The notes beneath the pieces are model-generated. The model worked only from the letters and a program-made list of their open reading frames with translations, was not told where the DNA came from and did not search any database. A stretch of DNA of 64,000 nucleotides from Shouchella oshimensis (GTDB lineage: Bacteria; Bacillota; Bacilli; Bacillales; Bacillaceae_D): positions 1,321,858 through 1,385,857 of the forward strand of contig NZ_KV917380.1 in NCBI RefSeq assembly GCF_002019765.1, read 5' to 3'. Below, in pieces: positions 18,186 to 29,108 of this stretch. A program made the translations under genes and the position numbers. Numbering within the stretch: position 1 is the stretch's first letter; every line of letters begins with the position of its first letter.

Positions 18186-18214
18186 GTCAGGTTTTATATA
18201 AAGGAGAGAAAATT

Positions 18215-19447
18215 GTGTCTACTACGAGAGAAGAAGCGCTTCACATGCATCGTGTCAATCAAGGAAAACTAGAGTCAAAAGCGAAAGTGCCCGTTAAAGA
18301 TGCGAGGGATTTAAGCTTAGCTTATTCACCAGGAGTAGCGGAGCCATGTAAAGAAATTTTTGAAGATGTTGAATCGGTTTATGAATATACGATGAAAGGT
18401 AATATGGTTGCGGTTGTGAGTAACGGGACGGCTGTACTTGGGCTAGGGAATATTGGTCCAGAAGCATCATTACCTGTTATGGAAGGGAAAGCAGTGTTAT
18501 TTAAATCATTTGCTGGAGTAGACGCGTTCCCAATATGTCTACGCTCGAATGACGTGGACGAAATTGTGAATACTGTAAAAATGCTTGAGCCGACATTTGG
18601 TGGAGTGAATTTAGAAGATATAGCTGCACCAGATTGTTTTGTTATAGAAGAACGTTTGAAAAAAGAAACGAATATTCCTATTTTCCATGATGATCAGCAC
18701 GGAACAGCCATTGTGACATTAGCTGGTTTAATTAACGCGCTTAAGCTAAGCGGTAAAAAACTATCAGAAATTAAAGTAGTGGCGAATGGTGCCGGTGCTG
18801 CTGGTATTGCGATTATTAAATTAATGCTTCGCATGGGTGTTCGTGACATCGTTATGTGCGACACGAAAGGCGCAATTTATGAAGGTCGTCCTTATGGAAT
18901 GAACGCTGTTAAAGAACAAGTGGCAAAGCGGACAAACCCTAACAGACAAGAAGGTCAACTGGCAGACGTTATGAAGGGCGCAGATGTCTTTATTGGCGTG
19001 TCTGTTGCTGGAGCCGTTACAAAAGAAATGGTTGAAAGCATGAACGTTGATCCAATTATTTTTGCTATGGCGAATCCAATTCCTGAGATTATGCCTGAAG
19101 ATGCAAAAGCAGCAGGTGCATCTGTTATCGGAACAGGTCGTTCTGATTTCCCTAACCAAGTAAATAACGTACTTGCTTTCCCTGGCATTTTCAGAGGAGC
19201 ATTAGATGTACGAGCTACGCATATAAATGAAGAAATGAAAGTGGCTGCCGTTTATGCCATTGCGAACTTAGTAGACGAGAAAGACTTAACTGCAGATTAT
19301 GTTATTCCTGCACCATTCGATCCTCGTGTTGCGCCAGCTGTTGCAGCGGCAGTAGCGAAAAAAGCAATGGAAACAGGGGTTTCAAGAGTGAAGGTCGATC
19401 CTGAAGAGGTTGCGGAGAAAACGAGACAATTAACGATCATCGACTAA
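18215..19447 (+). CDS. ytsJ: NAD(P)-dependent malic enzyme, YtsJ-like
   Basis: Oxidative decarboxylation of malate to pyruvate, supplying pyruvate and NADPH when malate is the carbon source. The 410-residue protein has LSLAYSPGVAEPCKEI near residues 33-48 (malic N-terminal domain), DDQHGTAIV near 154-162, the Rossmann loop NGAGAAGIAI near 190-199, and MANPIPEI near 286-293. The frame is open from 18089, but GGAG at 18203-18206 sets the GTG at 18215; B. subtilis YtsJ is also 410 residues. First gene of an apparent operon with gntR, accD and accA. Confidence 0.95.
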   Translation: MSTTREEALHMHRVNQGKLESKAKVPVKDARDLSLAYSPGVAEPCKEIFEDVESVYEYTMKGNMVAVVSNGTAVLGLGNIGPEASLPVMEGKAVLFKSFAGVDAFPICLRSNDVDEIVNTVKMLEPTFGGVNLEDIAAPDCFVIEERLKKETNIPIFHDDQHGTAIVTLAGLINALKLSGKKLSEIKVVANGAGAAGIAIIKLMLRMGVRDIVMCDTKGAIYEGRPYGMNAVKEQVAKRTNPNRQEGQLADVMKGADVFIGVSVAGAVTKEMVESMNVDPIIFAMANPIPEIMPEDAKAAGASVIGTGRSDFPNQVNNVLAFPGIFRGALDVRATHINEEMKVAAVYAIANLVDEKDLTADYVIPAPFDPRVAPAVAAAVAKKAMETGVSRVKVDPEEVAEKTRQLTIID

Positions 19448-19456
19448 GGAGGCGCT

Positions 19457-20116
19457 ATGGCTACGGACAAACGCTACATTGAAATTATTCGTGCCCTTAG
19501 CGAGATGATTCAGAAAGATGACTTAAAAAGTGGCGACAAGCTACCATCAGAAAGGGAACTGAGCGACCGACTTCATGTTGGTCGCTCATCCATTCGTGAA
19601 GCTTTACGAGGCTTAGAACTTCTTGACATCATTGAGACTAAAAGAGGCGAAGGGACTTTCATGAAAGCCCCCTCCAGCTATAGACTAGTGGATTTGCTTT
19701 TATCTTTTATCTTAAAAGACGACCAAGCAAGGAAGGATTTAAGTGAGACGAGGCGAATTGTAGAGATAGAGGCGTTAAAATTAGCTGTCTTTCGAATTTC
19801 AGAAGATGAAGTAAAACAGTTAGACGAGCTTATTTCCCATTCAAAAGTGAAATGGAGTCATGGGGATTTTCCTGTAGAAGCTGATTACCAGTTTCATGAA
19901 ACCATTGTTAAAGCTTGTGGAAATGTTTTACTTTATAATATCTGGAAATCGTTGGTGGCGTTTAATAAAGAAGCGATTAAAGAATCTCTTGAACGTAAGG
20001 GAAGACCGCCTGAGTCGATTAAAGAACACGAGCTAGTTGTCGAAGCAATAAAGCATGGAGAAGTAGAGAAGGCGTTAGATGCGATGAGTCATCACTTGAA
20101 AAACAGCCGTTTTTAA
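19457..20116 (+). CDS. FadR/PdhR-type GntR transcriptional regulator with FCD domain
   Basis: A 219-residue repressor or activator. The winged helix (residues 1-70) has the GntR signature [26 protein letters not shown]. The all-helical FCD domain (80-219) retains the metal and carboxylate ligands: [14 protein letters not shown] (Asp and His) near 141-154 and the histidines in HELVVEAI and MSHHL near the end. Such domains usually bind organic or fatty acids. The start ATG lies 9 bp after ytsJ behind AAGGAGG, so it is co-transcribed with malic enzyme and acetyl-CoA carboxylase. The operator palindrome at 18175 suggests autoregulation. Effector unknown. Confidence 0.88.
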   Translation: MATDKRYIEIIRALSEMIQKDDLKSGDKLPSERELSDRLHVGRSSIREALRGLELLDIIETKRGEGTFMKAPSSYRLVDLLLSFILKDDQARKDLSETRRIVEIEALKLAVFRISEDEVKQLDELISHSKVKWSHGDFPVEADYQFHETIVKACGNVLLYNIWKSLVAFNKEAIKESLERKGRPPESIKEHELVVEAIKHGEVEKALDAMSHHLKNSRF

Positions 20117-20139
20117 AGGATATAGCAAGGAGCGATCCC

Positions 20140-20985
20140 ATGTTAAAGGATATGTTTTCTAAGAAAAAGAAACGATATGCAACAATTCCATCTGAGCGAG
20201 CAAAGATAGAAGTACCTGAAGGACTTATGACAAAATGTCCATCTTGTCGGACCATTATGTACACAAAGGATCTGAAAAAGAATTTAAGTGTATGTCGAAC
20301 ATGTGGACATCATCACCGGATGGGCGCTTGGGAACGAATTGAAGCGTTAATTGACGAAGGAACGTTTCAGGAAATAGATGCCGATGTGATTGGTGGTAAT
20401 CCGTTAGCATTTCCTGATTACGAAAAGAAACTTGAAGCAGACCGTAAGAAAACAGGCTTAAACGAAGCATGCGTGTCAGGTGTAGGGCAATTAAATGGGC
20501 ATCCTGTTGTTTTAGCTGTTATGGACCCTCAATTCCGAATGGCGAGTATGGGGGCAGCTGTCGGTGAAAAGCTTACACGCGCAATTGAAAAAGCGATTGA
20601 ATTGAAGCATCCTCTCATTATTGTGGCTGCCTCTGGCGGTGCGCGAATGCAAGAGGGGATGATTAGTTTAATGCAAATGGCGAAAACAAGCGCGGCGCTT
20701 GAGAAATTAGATCGTACCGGTGGCTTGTTTATTTCAGTCATGACACACCCGACTACAGGTGGTGTTTCCGCAAGTTTTGCATCGTTAGGTGATTACAATT
20801 TTGCAGAACCGAAAGCACTTGTCGGCTTTGCTGGTAGACGCATTATTGAACAAACGATTCGTGAGGAACTTCCGGAAGACTTCCAAACTGCGGAATTTCT
20901 GTTAGAGCATGGGCAATTAGATCGAGTTATCCCGCGACTAGAAATGAAAGATACGCTGACAACAGTGTTGGCAATTCACCAGTAG
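20140..20985 (+). CDS. accD: Acetyl-CoA carboxylase carboxyltransferase subunit beta
   Basis: With AccA it moves the carboxyl group from carboxybiotin to acetyl-CoA, giving malonyl-CoA for fatty acid synthesis. The 281-residue protein begins with a zinc ribbon (Cys 33, 36, 52 and 55), followed by a crotonase-fold domain with [15 protein letters not shown] and the glycine-rich [11 protein letters not shown]. It lies 23 bp after the GntR gene and 15 bp before accA; AAGGAG precedes the ATG. Confidence 0.97.
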   Translation: MLKDMFSKKKKRYATIPSERAKIEVPEGLMTKCPSCRTIMYTKDLKKNLSVCRTCGHHHRMGAWERIEALIDEGTFQEIDADVIGGNPLAFPDYEKKLEADRKKTGLNEACVSGVGQLNGHPVVLAVMDPQFRMASMGAAVGEKLTRAIEKAIELKHPLIIVAASGGARMQEGMISLMQMAKTSAALEKLDRTGGLFISVMTHPTTGGVSASFASLGDYNFAEPKALVGFAGRRIIEQTIREELPEDFQTAEFLLEHGQLDRVIPRLEMKDTLTTVLAIHQ

Positions 20986-21000
20986 GTAGGGGGAGTAAAC

Positions 21001-21978
21001 ATGACTACTGAACGAAATTTTGAAAAACCTGTACTGGAGCTTCGAACTAAAATAGAAGAGCTTCGTAAATTTGCAAAAGAAAAAGACTTAGACTTAAGTT
21101 CTGAGATTCATAAAATGGAAGTTCGTCTGCAAGAACTAGAGGAATCGGTCTATACGAATATACAACCATGGGAACGGGTGCAAATTGCTCGAGATCATGA
21201 GCGGCCAACGAGTCTTGATTATATTTCTCTTTTGTTTTCCGATTTTCTGGAACTTCACGGTGATCGACTTTTTGGCGATGATAAAGCGATTGTTGCTGGA
21301 ATTGCAACGTTTGAAGATCAGCCTATTACCGTGATTGGTCACCAACGAGGAAAAGATACAAAAGAAAATATTATGCGCTATTTTGGTTCGCCTCATCCTG
21401 AGGGTTATCGAAAAGCGTTACGTTTAATGAAACAGGCAGAAAAATTCAATCGCCCGATCGTTTGTTTTATTGACACAAAAGGTGCTTATCCAGGTAAGTC
21501 AGCAGAAGAGCGCGGTCAAAGTGAGGCCATTGCAAAAAATCTACTTATGATGGCTGGATTAAATGTTCCAACGATAAGCATTGTGATAGGAGAAGGTGGA
21601 AGCGGTGGGGCACTTGCCCTCGGCGTTGCAGATCGAATTTATATGTTAGAGAACTCAACGTATTCGGTTATTTCACCAGAAGGTGCAGCAGCATTATTAT
21701 GGAAAGACTCTACGCAAGCGAAGAAAGCGGCAGAGACAATGAAAATTACTGCACCTGATTTATATGAGCTTGGTGTAATCGATTCAATTATTGAAGAGCC
21801 TAAAGGCGGCGCGCAACGTAACATTGAGGAGCAGGCTGTTAGTATGAGACGTGTGCTACGTGATGCTTTAAGTGACTTAAAAGCAAAGTCTGTAGAGACG
21901 CTTTTAGAGGAACGATATGAAAAGTATATGAAAATGGGACAAATAGCTGACAAACGAGTTAAAGCAGAATCTAAATGA
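21001..21978 (+). CDS. accA: Acetyl-CoA carboxylase carboxyltransferase subunit alpha
   Basis: Partner of AccD in the carboxyltransferase. The 325-residue protein has a helical N-terminus (1-60), the conserved GDRLFGDD, the biotin/CoA-site region [19 protein letters not shown] near 160-178 and the oxyanion-type [10 protein letters not shown] near 199-208. Length is typical. Last gene of the ytsJ-gntR-accDA unit, ended by a clear hairpin before pfkA. Confidence 0.97.
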   Translation: MTTERNFEKPVLELRTKIEELRKFAKEKDLDLSSEIHKMEVRLQELEESVYTNIQPWERVQIARDHERPTSLDYISLLFSDFLELHGDRLFGDDKAIVAGIATFEDQPITVIGHQRGKDTKENIMRYFGSPHPEGYRKALRLMKQAEKFNRPIVCFIDTKGAYPGKSAEERGQSEAIAKNLLMMAGLNVPTISIVIGEGGSGGALALGVADRIYMLENSTYSVISPEGAAALLWKDSTQAKKAAETMKITAPDLYELGVIDSIIEEPKGGAQRNIEEQAVSMRRVLRDALSDLKAKSVETLLEERYEKYMKMGQIADKRVKAESK

Positions 21979-21986
21979 TTTGGAAG

Positions 21987-22014
21987 TGCTTTCATTGATA
22001 TGAAAGCATTTTTT
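21987..22014 (+). terminator. Terminator after accA
   Basis: TGCTTTCAT (21987-21995) pairs perfectly with ATGAAAGCA (22000-22008), followed by six T residues. Confidence 0.9.
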
Positions 22015-22029
22015 GTAGTATGGAAACAC

Positions 22030-22058
22030 TTGTGTTCAGTAAATCAAAGTGGTATCTT
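22030..22058 (+). promoter_or_regulatory. Candidate pfkA-pyk promoter
   Basis: TTGTGT (22030-22035), 17 bp, then TATCTT (22053-22058) with TGG directly before it (extended -10). A small hairpin, AAGACA with TGTCTT near 22077-22100, lies in the leader just before the ribosome binding site. Confidence 0.45.
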
Positions 22059-22120
22059 TACTTGCAGAGACTAGTTAAGACAAGCTTCGTCTGTCTTATT
22101 GTTCGTGAGGAGGAACATAA

Positions 22121-23080
<960 letters not shown>

Positions 23081-23101
23081 GAAAATAGTAGGAGGAACAA
23101 A

Positions 23102-24856
23102 ATGCGTAAAACAAAAATCGTATGTACAATAGGGCCAGCAAGTGAAACGGTGGATCAACTGGTTTCATTAATAGACGCTGGCATGAACGTAGCACGTCTT
23201 AATTTTTCTCATGGAGACTTCGAGGAACATGGAGCGCGTATTCGTAATATCCGCGAAGCATCGGAGAAAACTGGAAAAACAGTTGCAATCTTACTAGATA
23301 CAAAAGGTCCTGAAATTCGTACACAAACGGTTGTAGACGGTGCAATTGACCTTGTAAAAGGACAACAACTTATTGTATCGATGGAAGAAGTAGTAGGTTC
23401 TACAGAGAAGATTTCGATTACGTATCCGGGCCTTGTTAATGATTGTAGTGTAGGTAGTACGTTATTACTTGATGATGGTTTAATTGGTCTTGAGATTACA
23501 GATGTTCGTGCGAACGAAATCGTGACTACAGTAAAAAACAGCGGTACTTTAAAGAATAAAAAAGGGGTAAATGTGCCTAATGTTAGCGTCAACCTACCAG
23601 GTATGACGGATAAAGACGCAGCTGACATCCTGTTCGGTGTTGAGCAAAATGTTGATTTCATTGCAGCGTCATTTGTGCGTCGTGCTTCTGATGTGTTAGA
23701 AATTCGCGAATTACTTGAGAAAAACGGCGCAGCTGACATTGCCATTATCCCTAAGATTGAAAACCAAGAAGGCGTCGATAATATCGATGAAATTCTTGAA
23801 GTATCGGATGGATTAATGGTCGCTCGTGGGGACTTAGGCGTTGAAATTCCTGCCGAAGAAGTACCACTTGTACAAAAACAGTTAATTAAGAAATGTAATG
23901 AACAAGCAAAGCCTGTCATTACGGCAACACAAATGCTTGATTCAATGCAAAGAAATCCACGCCCAACTCGTGCCGAAGCAAGTGACGTCGCTAACGCTAT
24001 CTTTGACGGAACAGATGCAATTATGCTATCAGGTGAAACAGCAGCAGGTGATTATCCTGTAGAATCTGTACAAACAATGCACAATATTGCTAGCCGTACC
24101 GAGCAAGCCTTGAATTTCGATCAATTGCTACGGAAGAAAAGTGAAGAATCAAAGCAAACGATCACAAGCGCAATCGGTCAGTCTGTAGCGCATACTGCCT
24201 CTAATTTAGATGCAACTGCTATTTTAACAGCAACAGAAAGTGGTTACACGGCACGTATGACTTCTCGTTTCCGTCCTAAATCACCTATTTTGGCGATTAC
24301 AAGCAATGAAAGAGCATTCCGTAAAATGGCCCTTGTATGGGGAGTAACACCACTATTTGGTAAGCAAGCAAGCACGACAGATGAAATGCTTGATTTAACT
24401 GTTGAAGCAGCTATGGAATCAGGACATGTTGCTCAAGGCGATCTCGTCGTGATTACAGCTGGTGTGCCAGTAGGAGAAACGGGAACAACAAATCTTCTTA
24501 AAGTACATGTACTAGGCGAAGTGAAAGCAAAAGGCCAAGGTATTGGTCAGCGTTCTGGCTCAGGTAAAGTCGTGTTAGCAGAGAATGCAGCAGAAGCAAG
24601 TGCAAAAATGACACAGGGTGCCGTTCTTGTTACTAAATCGACGGATAAAGATATGATTGACTCCTTTGAAAAAGCTGTTGCTGTTATTACAGAAGAAGGT
24701 GGGCTAACGTCTCACGCAGCAGTAGTTGGCTTGAATTTAAGCACACCAGTTGTTGTAGGTGTTGACGATGCATTAGCACTTTTTACTGATGGTGAAGAAG
24801 TCACAGTTGATGCAAAAACCGGAAATATTTACAGCGGCAAAGCGCGTGTATTATAA
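23102..24856 (+). CDS. pyk: Pyruvate kinase with C-terminal PEP-utiliser domain
   Basis: Converts phosphoenolpyruvate and ADP to pyruvate and ATP. The 584-residue protein has the TIM-barrel kinase with TKGPEIRT near residue 62, IPKIENQEG near 218-226, and the signature [23 protein letters not shown] with [15 protein letters not shown]. After the usual end at about 475 comes an extra domain of about 105 residues with [11 protein letters not shown], the phosphohistidine-domain loop of PEP synthases; this extension is characteristic of Bacillaceae pyruvate kinases and is not known to be catalytic. RBS AGGAGG. Confidence 0.98.
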   Translation: MRKTKIVCTIGPASETVDQLVSLIDAGMNVARLNFSHGDFEEHGARIRNIREASEKTGKTVAILLDTKGPEIRTQTVVDGAIDLVKGQQLIVSMEEVVGSTEKISITYPGLVNDCSVGSTLLLDDGLIGLEITDVRANEIVTTVKNSGTLKNKKGVNVPNVSVNLPGMTDKDAADILFGVEQNVDFIAASFVRRASDVLEIRELLEKNGAADIAIIPKIENQEGVDNIDEILEVSDGLMVARGDLGVEIPAEEVPLVQKQLIKKCNEQAKPVITATQMLDSMQRNPRPTRAEASDVANAIFDGTDAIMLSGETAAGDYPVESVQTMHNIASRTEQALNFDQLLRKKSEESKQTITSAIGQSVAHTASNLDATAILTATESGYTARMTSRFRPKSPILAITSNERAFRKMALVWGVTPLFGKQASTTDEMLDLTVEAAMESGHVAQGDLVVITAGVPVGETGTTNLLKVHVLGEVKAKGQGIGQRSGSGKVVLAENAAEASAKMTQGAVLVTKSTDKDMIDSFEKAVAVITEEGGLTSHAAVVGLNLSTPVVVGVDDALALFTDGEEVTVDAKTGNIYSGKARVL

Positions 24857-24861
24857 TGTAG

Positions 24862-24890
24862 AAAAGAAGAGCGATCGCTCTTCTTTTTCT
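24862..24890 (+). terminator. Terminator after pyk, perfect 26-bp palindrome
   Basis: The sequence 24862-24887 is identical to its own reverse complement, centred at 24874/24875 (GCGA/TCGC), and is followed by more T residues. Base pairs at the very centre would open as the loop. Confidence 0.9.
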
Positions 24891-24910
24891 TATAAATGAG
24901 GTGGTCATTT

Positions 24911-25309
24911 ATGTTTAAACGGTTTCTATTACCTGTTGCGATTGGCATTCCATTAGTTGAACTCTTGTTCATTGTTTTATCAGTACAGTGGATTGGCGTA
25001 TGGTACACCATTCTTGCTATGCTTTTGACTAGCATTATTGGCTTTTTAGTGGCACGCCGTCAAGGGATGCAGGTCATACGATTAGCTCAATTGCAAATGC
25101 AAAAGCAACAAGTTCCTAGTCAAGCAATGATAGATGGTGCTTGTATCTTTATTGGTGGCGCACTCTTAACGGTACCTGGTTTTTTTACAGATGTTGTTGG
25201 AGCATTGTTTCTAATACCCTGGACAAGAACCATTATAAAAGCAGGCTTACAAAAAGCCATTCATTCTGGTATTGCAAACGGTAAGTTTGTTGTCATTAAA
25301 AGAAGATAG
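24911..25309 (+). CDS. fxsA: FxsA family membrane protein
   Basis: A 132-residue membrane protein with four hydrophobic stretches; the first three near residues 7-25, 29-47 and 74-95. The conserved FxsA features LVELLFIVLSV and ARRQG with GGALLTVPGFFTD are visible. E. coli FxsA overproduction relieves phage T7 exclusion by the F plasmid; the role in bacilli is unknown. The frame opens at an ATG at 24896, but GAGGTGG lies inside that part and places the start at 24911. B. subtilis has the same gene (ytzA) after pyk. Confidence 0.85.
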   Translation: MFKRFLLPVAIGIPLVELLFIVLSVQWIGVWYTILAMLLTSIIGFLVARRQGMQVIRLAQLQMQKQQVPSQAMIDGACIFIGGALLTVPGFFTDVVGALFLIPWTRTIIKAGLQKAIHSGIANGKFVVIKRR

Positions 25310-25350
25310 CATGTCGAAAAATGCTGGTTATAGCCGTATTTTTAAAATTA

Positions 25351-25359
25351 TGGTATGAT
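25351..25359 (+). promoter_or_regulatory. Extended -10 promoter upstream of citZ
   Basis: TGG-TATGAT is a TGN-extended -10 element; no good -35 is present. The expected start is near 25366, leaving a leader of roughly 268 nt before citZ. Confidence 0.5.
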
Positions 25360-25365
25360 ATGAAG

Positions 25366-25633
25366 TGCTTAGGTTGTCGCAAAACACTTTATATCTTACC
25401 TTCTTTCAGTTATGGTAGAACGATAGGTGTTTTGTCATTCGACATCATTTAAGTTGCTTAACAAGCTTGGTTTATAGCTCGTCTATTAGACTATGAACCC
25501 GCTCTCGATTCGGCTTGAATCGTATTCTTTCACTTTTGAAGGAGATAGGAGAGTTCGCATCCTTTTGCGAAAACGCTTCACTTGGTATCGTTACGTCTTG
25601 TGAAGGATTTATTAGAGAAAAGGAGAGATATAG
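25366..25633 (+). promoter_or_regulatory. Long structured 5' leader of citZ
   Basis: This 324-bp gap (25310-25633) has no gene but many complementary segments. (1) TGTCG 25375-25379 with CGACA 25440-25444, stacked on CAAAACAC 25380-25387 with GTGTTTTG 25427-25434. (2) GGTTTATAG 25469-25477 with CTATGAACC 25491-25499. (3) CGATTC 25506-25511 with GAATCG 25517-25522. (4) TTCGCA 25554-25559 with TGCGAA 25566-25571. (5) CTTCAC 25576-25581 with GTGAAG 25600-25605. It lacks the T-box motif, and I match it to no riboswitch class I know. In B. subtilis aconitase is reported to bind the citZ leader RNA, which offers one possible role. Confidence 0.55.
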
Positions 25634-26749
25634 GTGACTACTACTCGTGGATTAGAAGGTATTGTAGCAACACAGTCAAGCGTAAGTTCAATTATTGACG
25701 ATGAATTAACCTATCAAGGCTATGGCATTGATGAGTTAGCAGAAAATGCAAGCTTTGAAGAGGTTATTTATTTACTTTGGAATGGTGAACTTCCGACCAA
25801 AGAAGAATTGAAATCGTTTACAGAGAAATTGGCTGTTGAAGCCGAAGTTCCTGAAGAAATTTTCACTCAAATGAAAGCCTATCCAATTAATGACGTACAT
25901 CCAATGGCGGCGTTGCGCTCGGCTATTTCAGCGCTTGGCTTGTTTGACTTAGATGCAGAAAAGATGGACGAAGAAGAAAATTATAACAAAGCAGTTCGAC
26001 TTCAAGCGAAAATTCCGACAATAGTGACAGGTTTTGAACGAATTCGCTCTGGAAAAGAGCCAATTAAACCGAATAAAGATCTATCATTTGCCGCGAATTT
26101 CTTATACATGCTAAATGGTGAAACCCCGGATGATTTATCTGTAGAGGCGTTTAATAAAGCGCTTGTTTTGCATGCTGATCATGAGTTGAATGCTTCAACA
26201 TTTACTGCTAGGGTATGTGTAGCAACACTGTCAGACATTTATTCAGGGATAACAGCTGCTATTGGTGCATTAAAGGGACCTTTACATGGTGGAGCGAATG
26301 AAGCTGTTATGAACATGCTTTTAGATATTAATGAGCCAGAAGAAGTAGAACCGTACCTTAGAAAAGCTTTAGACAACAAAGAAAAGATCATGGGATTTGG
26401 ACATCGTGTCTATAAAAATGGAGATCCACGTGCTAAGCATTTACGTGATATGTCTAAACAGCTAACTACTGTTGTAAATGAAACGAAATGGTATGACATG
26501 TCGATTCAAATTGAAGAGATGATTACAAAAGAAAAAGGCTTATTGCCAAACGTCGATTTTTACTCTGCAACGGTTTATCACAGTCTGGGAATAAAGCATG
26601 ACTTGTTTACACCAATCTTTGCAGTTAGTCGTACGTCAGGATGGCTTGCGCACATTTTAGAGCAATATGCAAACAATCGTTTAATTCGACCACGTGCAGA
26701 ATATATTGGTCCTGATAAACGCTCATATGTTTCCATTGAATCACGATAG
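25634..26749 (+). CDS. citZ: Citrate synthase
   Basis: Condenses acetyl-CoA and oxaloacetate to citrate, the entry of the TCA cycle. The 371-residue protein is of the short bacterial type. Catalytic features are visible: GPLHGGANEAV near residues 215-225, the histidine loop MGFGHRVYKNGDPRAK near 254-269 and the aspartate in NVDFYSATVYH near 307-317. It starts with GTG after AAAGGAG. First gene of citZ-icd-mdh. In bacilli this operon is repressed by CcpC and CcpA; I could not identify a convincing CcpC dyad. Confidence 0.97.
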   Translation: MTTTRGLEGIVATQSSVSSIIDDELTYQGYGIDELAENASFEEVIYLLWNGELPTKEELKSFTEKLAVEAEVPEEIFTQMKAYPINDVHPMAALRSAISALGLFDLDAEKMDEEENYNKAVRLQAKIPTIVTGFERIRSGKEPIKPNKDLSFAANFLYMLNGETPDDLSVEAFNKALVLHADHELNASTFTARVCVATLSDIYSGITAAIGALKGPLHGGANEAVMNMLLDINEPEEVEPYLRKALDNKEKIMGFGHRVYKNGDPRAKHLRDMSKQLTTVVNETKWYDMSIQIEEMITKEKGLLPNVDFYSATVYHSLGIKHDLFTPIFAVSRTSGWLAHILEQYANNRLIRPRAEYIGPDKRSYVSIESR

Positions 26750-26771
26750 CAACTAGTTTAATGTAAAAATT

Positions 26772-26789
26772 GAACGGAGTTATCCGTTC
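26772..26789 (+). other. Intercistronic hairpin between citZ and icd
   Basis: GAACGGA (26772-26778) and TCCGTTC (26783-26789) form a perfect 7-bp stem with a 4-nt loop. No T tract follows, so it is not a normal terminator. It could be an RNA processing or stability site that sets icd-mdh against citZ levels. Confidence 0.5.
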
Positions 26790-26815
26790 TACATATTTGG
26801 ATGGAGGGAATACAC

Positions 26816-28081
26816 ATGGCAGCAGAAAAAATTCAAACAACTAACGGAGTTCTTAATGTACCAAACGAACCAATTGTACCTTTTATTGAAGGAGACGGCA
26901 CAGGTCCTGATATTTGGGCAGCAGCATCTCGCGTATTAGACGCAGCAGTAGAAAAAGCATACAGTGGAGAGCGCAAAATTCACTGGAAAGAAATCTTAGC
27001 TGGTGAAAAAGCGTACAACCAAACAGGTGAATGGCTTCCAGCAGAAACATTAGACGCTGTACGTGAATATTTAATTGCGATTAAAGGGCCTTTAACAACA
27101 CCAATTGGTGGAGGAATTCGCTCGTTAAACGTTGCGCTTCGTCAAGAGCTTGATCTTTATACATGCTTACGTCCAGTTCGTTATTTCACTGGTGTTCCTT
27201 CACCAGTAAAACGTCCAGAAGACACAAATATGGCAATTTTCCGTGAGAACACAGAAGATATTTATGCAGGAATTGAATTCCAAGAAGGTTCTGATGAAGT
27301 GAAAAAAGTCATCGCGTTCTTACAAGATGAAATGGGCATTAATAAAATTCGTTTCCCTGAAACGTCTGGAATTGGTATCAAGCCAGTTTCAAAAGAAGGA
27401 ACAGAACGAATTGTTCGTGCTTCTATTCAATACGCTTTGGATGAAGGTAGAAAGAGTGTAACGCTTGTTCATAAAGGAAACATCATGAAATATACAGAAG
27501 GTTCATTTAAAAACTGGGGCTACGATTTAGCTGAGCGCGAGTTCGGTGATAAAGTGTTTACGTGGGCAACATACGATAAAATTGTTGAGGAAAAAGGAAG
27601 AGAAGCTGCTGATCAAGCACAAAGTGAAGCAGAAGCTGCTGGAAAGATTATTGTAAAAGATTCAATTGCAGACATCTTCTTGCAACAAATCCTTACACGT
27701 CCAAAAGAGTTTGATGTAGTTGTTACAATGAACTTAAACGGAGATTATATTTCCGATGCATTGGCAGCTCAAGTTGGTGGAATTGGTATTGCTCCAGGAG
27801 CGAATATCAACTACGATACAGGGCATGCAATCTTTGAAGCTACTCATGGTACTGCTCCTAAGTACGCTGGATTAGATAAAGTTAACCCATCTTCTGTTCT
27901 ATTGTCTGGTGAACTACTTCTTCGTCACCTTGGCTGGATCGAAGCAGCTGATATGATTATGTCATCAATGGATAAAACCATTGAAAGCAAAGTCGTGACG
28001 TATGATTTCGCACGTTTGATGGATGGTGCAACAGAAGTTTCTTGTTCTGGTTTTGCTGATGAACTAATCAAAAACCTCTAA
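26816..28081 (+). CDS. icd: NADP-dependent isocitrate dehydrogenase
   Basis: Oxidises isocitrate to 2-oxoglutarate with NADP. The 421-residue protein has [12 protein letters not shown] near residues 22-33, [15 protein letters not shown] near 102-116 (the substrate-binding serine that is the phosphorylation site in the E. coli enzyme), [10 protein letters not shown], and the metal-binding [17 protein letters not shown] near 305-321. GGAGGG lies before the ATG at 26816, inside a longer open frame from 26801. Second gene of the TCA operon. Confidence 0.97.
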   Translation: MAAEKIQTTNGVLNVPNEPIVPFIEGDGTGPDIWAAASRVLDAAVEKAYSGERKIHWKEILAGEKAYNQTGEWLPAETLDAVREYLIAIKGPLTTPIGGGIRSLNVALRQELDLYTCLRPVRYFTGVPSPVKRPEDTNMAIFRENTEDIYAGIEFQEGSDEVKKVIAFLQDEMGINKIRFPETSGIGIKPVSKEGTERIVRASIQYALDEGRKSVTLVHKGNIMKYTEGSFKNWGYDLAEREFGDKVFTWATYDKIVEEKGREAADQAQSEAEAAGKIIVKDSIADIFLQQILTRPKEFDVVVTMNLNGDYISDALAAQVGGIGIAPGANINYDTGHAIFEATHGTAPKYAGLDKVNPSSVLLSGELLLRHLGWIEAADMIMSSMDKTIESKVVTYDFARLMDGATEVSCSGFADELIKNL

Positions 28082-28123
28082 TCAAACAAATGTGAATCAT
28101 AATGGGAACGAGGAGATGTTAGC

Positions 28124-29068
28124 ATGGCGATTAAACGTAGAAAAATTTCAATTATCGGTAGTGGCTTTACAGGTGCAACAACAGCTCTTATGGTTGCACA
28201 AAAAGAACTAGGAGACGTTGTTCTTGTTGATATTCCAGATATGGAAGGACCGACAAAAGGAAAAGCGTTAGATATGATGGAATCAACACCTGTACAAGGT
28301 GTTGATTCCCGAATTATTGGCACATCGAGTTATGAAGATACGAAAGACTCCGATGTTGTCGTCATCACAGCTGGAATTGCGCGTAAGCCAGGTATGAGTC
28401 GTGATGACCTAGTTTCCACGAACGCGAAAATTATGAAGTCTGTAACAAAAGAAATTGTCAAACATTCTCCAGATTGCTATATTATCGTGTTAACGAATCC
28501 AGCAGATGCGATGACGTATACAGTATTCAAAGAATCGGGTTTACCGAAAAACCGGGTCATTGGTCAGTCTGGTGTATTGGATACAGCTCGATTTAGAACG
28601 TTTATTGCCGAGGAATTAAATCTATCTGTTGAAGATGTTACGGGATTTGTTCTCGGTGGTCACGGTGATGATATGGTTCCACTTATTCGCTATTCAGCAG
28701 CTGGGGGCGTTCCACTTTCAACATTAATCTCACCTGAGCGTTTAGAGGAAATTGTTGAACGGACACGAAAAGGTGGCGGTGAAATTGTTGGACTACTTGG
28801 AAACGGTAGTGCCTACTATGCACCGGCAGCATCCTTAACGCAAATGGTTGAAGCGATTGTTAAAGATAAGAAAAGAGTGATTCCAACAATTGCTTACCTA
28901 GAAGGCGAGTATGGACATCACGACTTGTATCTAGGCGTTCCTACTATTTTAGGTGGAGACGGTATTGAAAAAGTAATTGAGCTTGACTTAACTGATGAGG
29001 AACAAGACCAGTTAAATAAGTCTGCTGATTCTGTTCGTCATGTGATGGATGCTTTACCAACAGCATAA
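28124..29068 (+). CDS. mdh: Malate dehydrogenase (LDH-like)
   Basis: Interconverts malate and oxaloacetate with NAD. The 314-residue protein has the Rossmann motif [10 protein letters not shown] near residues 12-21, the active-site loop region [15 protein letters not shown] near 87-101, [13 protein letters not shown] with the catalytic-dyad aspartate region, and [10 protein letters not shown] near 178-187 with the catalytic histidine. The arginine of GMSR rather than glutamine marks malate over lactate specificity. Third gene of citZ-icd-mdh, ended by a strong terminator. Confidence 0.97.
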   Translation: MAIKRRKISIIGSGFTGATTALMVAQKELGDVVLVDIPDMEGPTKGKALDMMESTPVQGVDSRIIGTSSYEDTKDSDVVVITAGIARKPGMSRDDLVSTNAKIMKSVTKEIVKHSPDCYIIVLTNPADAMTYTVFKESGLPKNRVIGQSGVLDTARFRTFIAEELNLSVEDVTGFVLGGHGDDMVPLIRYSAAGGVPLSTLISPERLEEIVERTRKGGGEIVGLLGNGSAYYAPAASLTQMVEAIVKDKKRVIPTIAYLEGEYGHHDLYLGVPTILGGDGIEKVIELDLTDEEQDQLNKSADSVRHVMDALPTA

Positions 29069-29070
29069 GT

Positions 29071-29108
29071 AAAAAACCCCTCATGCCTTGACGCATGAGG
29101 GGTTTTTT
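29071..29108. terminator. Bidirectional terminator between mdh and the YitT-like gene
   Basis: AAAAAACCCCTCATGC (29071-29086) pairs perfectly with GCATGAGGGGTTTTTT (29093-29108), so both strands end in a T run. It serves the two convergent genes. Confidence 0.95.

Noticed and set aside
23209-23919. 236-codon frame antisense to pyk
   Set aside because: Serine/threonine-rich product typical of the reverse strand of a biased gene; pyk is certain on the other strand.
25388-25425. Possible iron-responsive-element-like hairpin with CAGTTA loop in the citZ leader
   Set aside because: The five base pairs below the loop and the bulged C of the IRE consensus are missing; only TACC/GGTA pairs.
25569-25584. 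cre-like sequence GCGAAAACGCTTCAC in the citZ leader
   Set aside because: The outer TG and CA are out of register with the cre consensus and the bases are better explained as hairpin arms.
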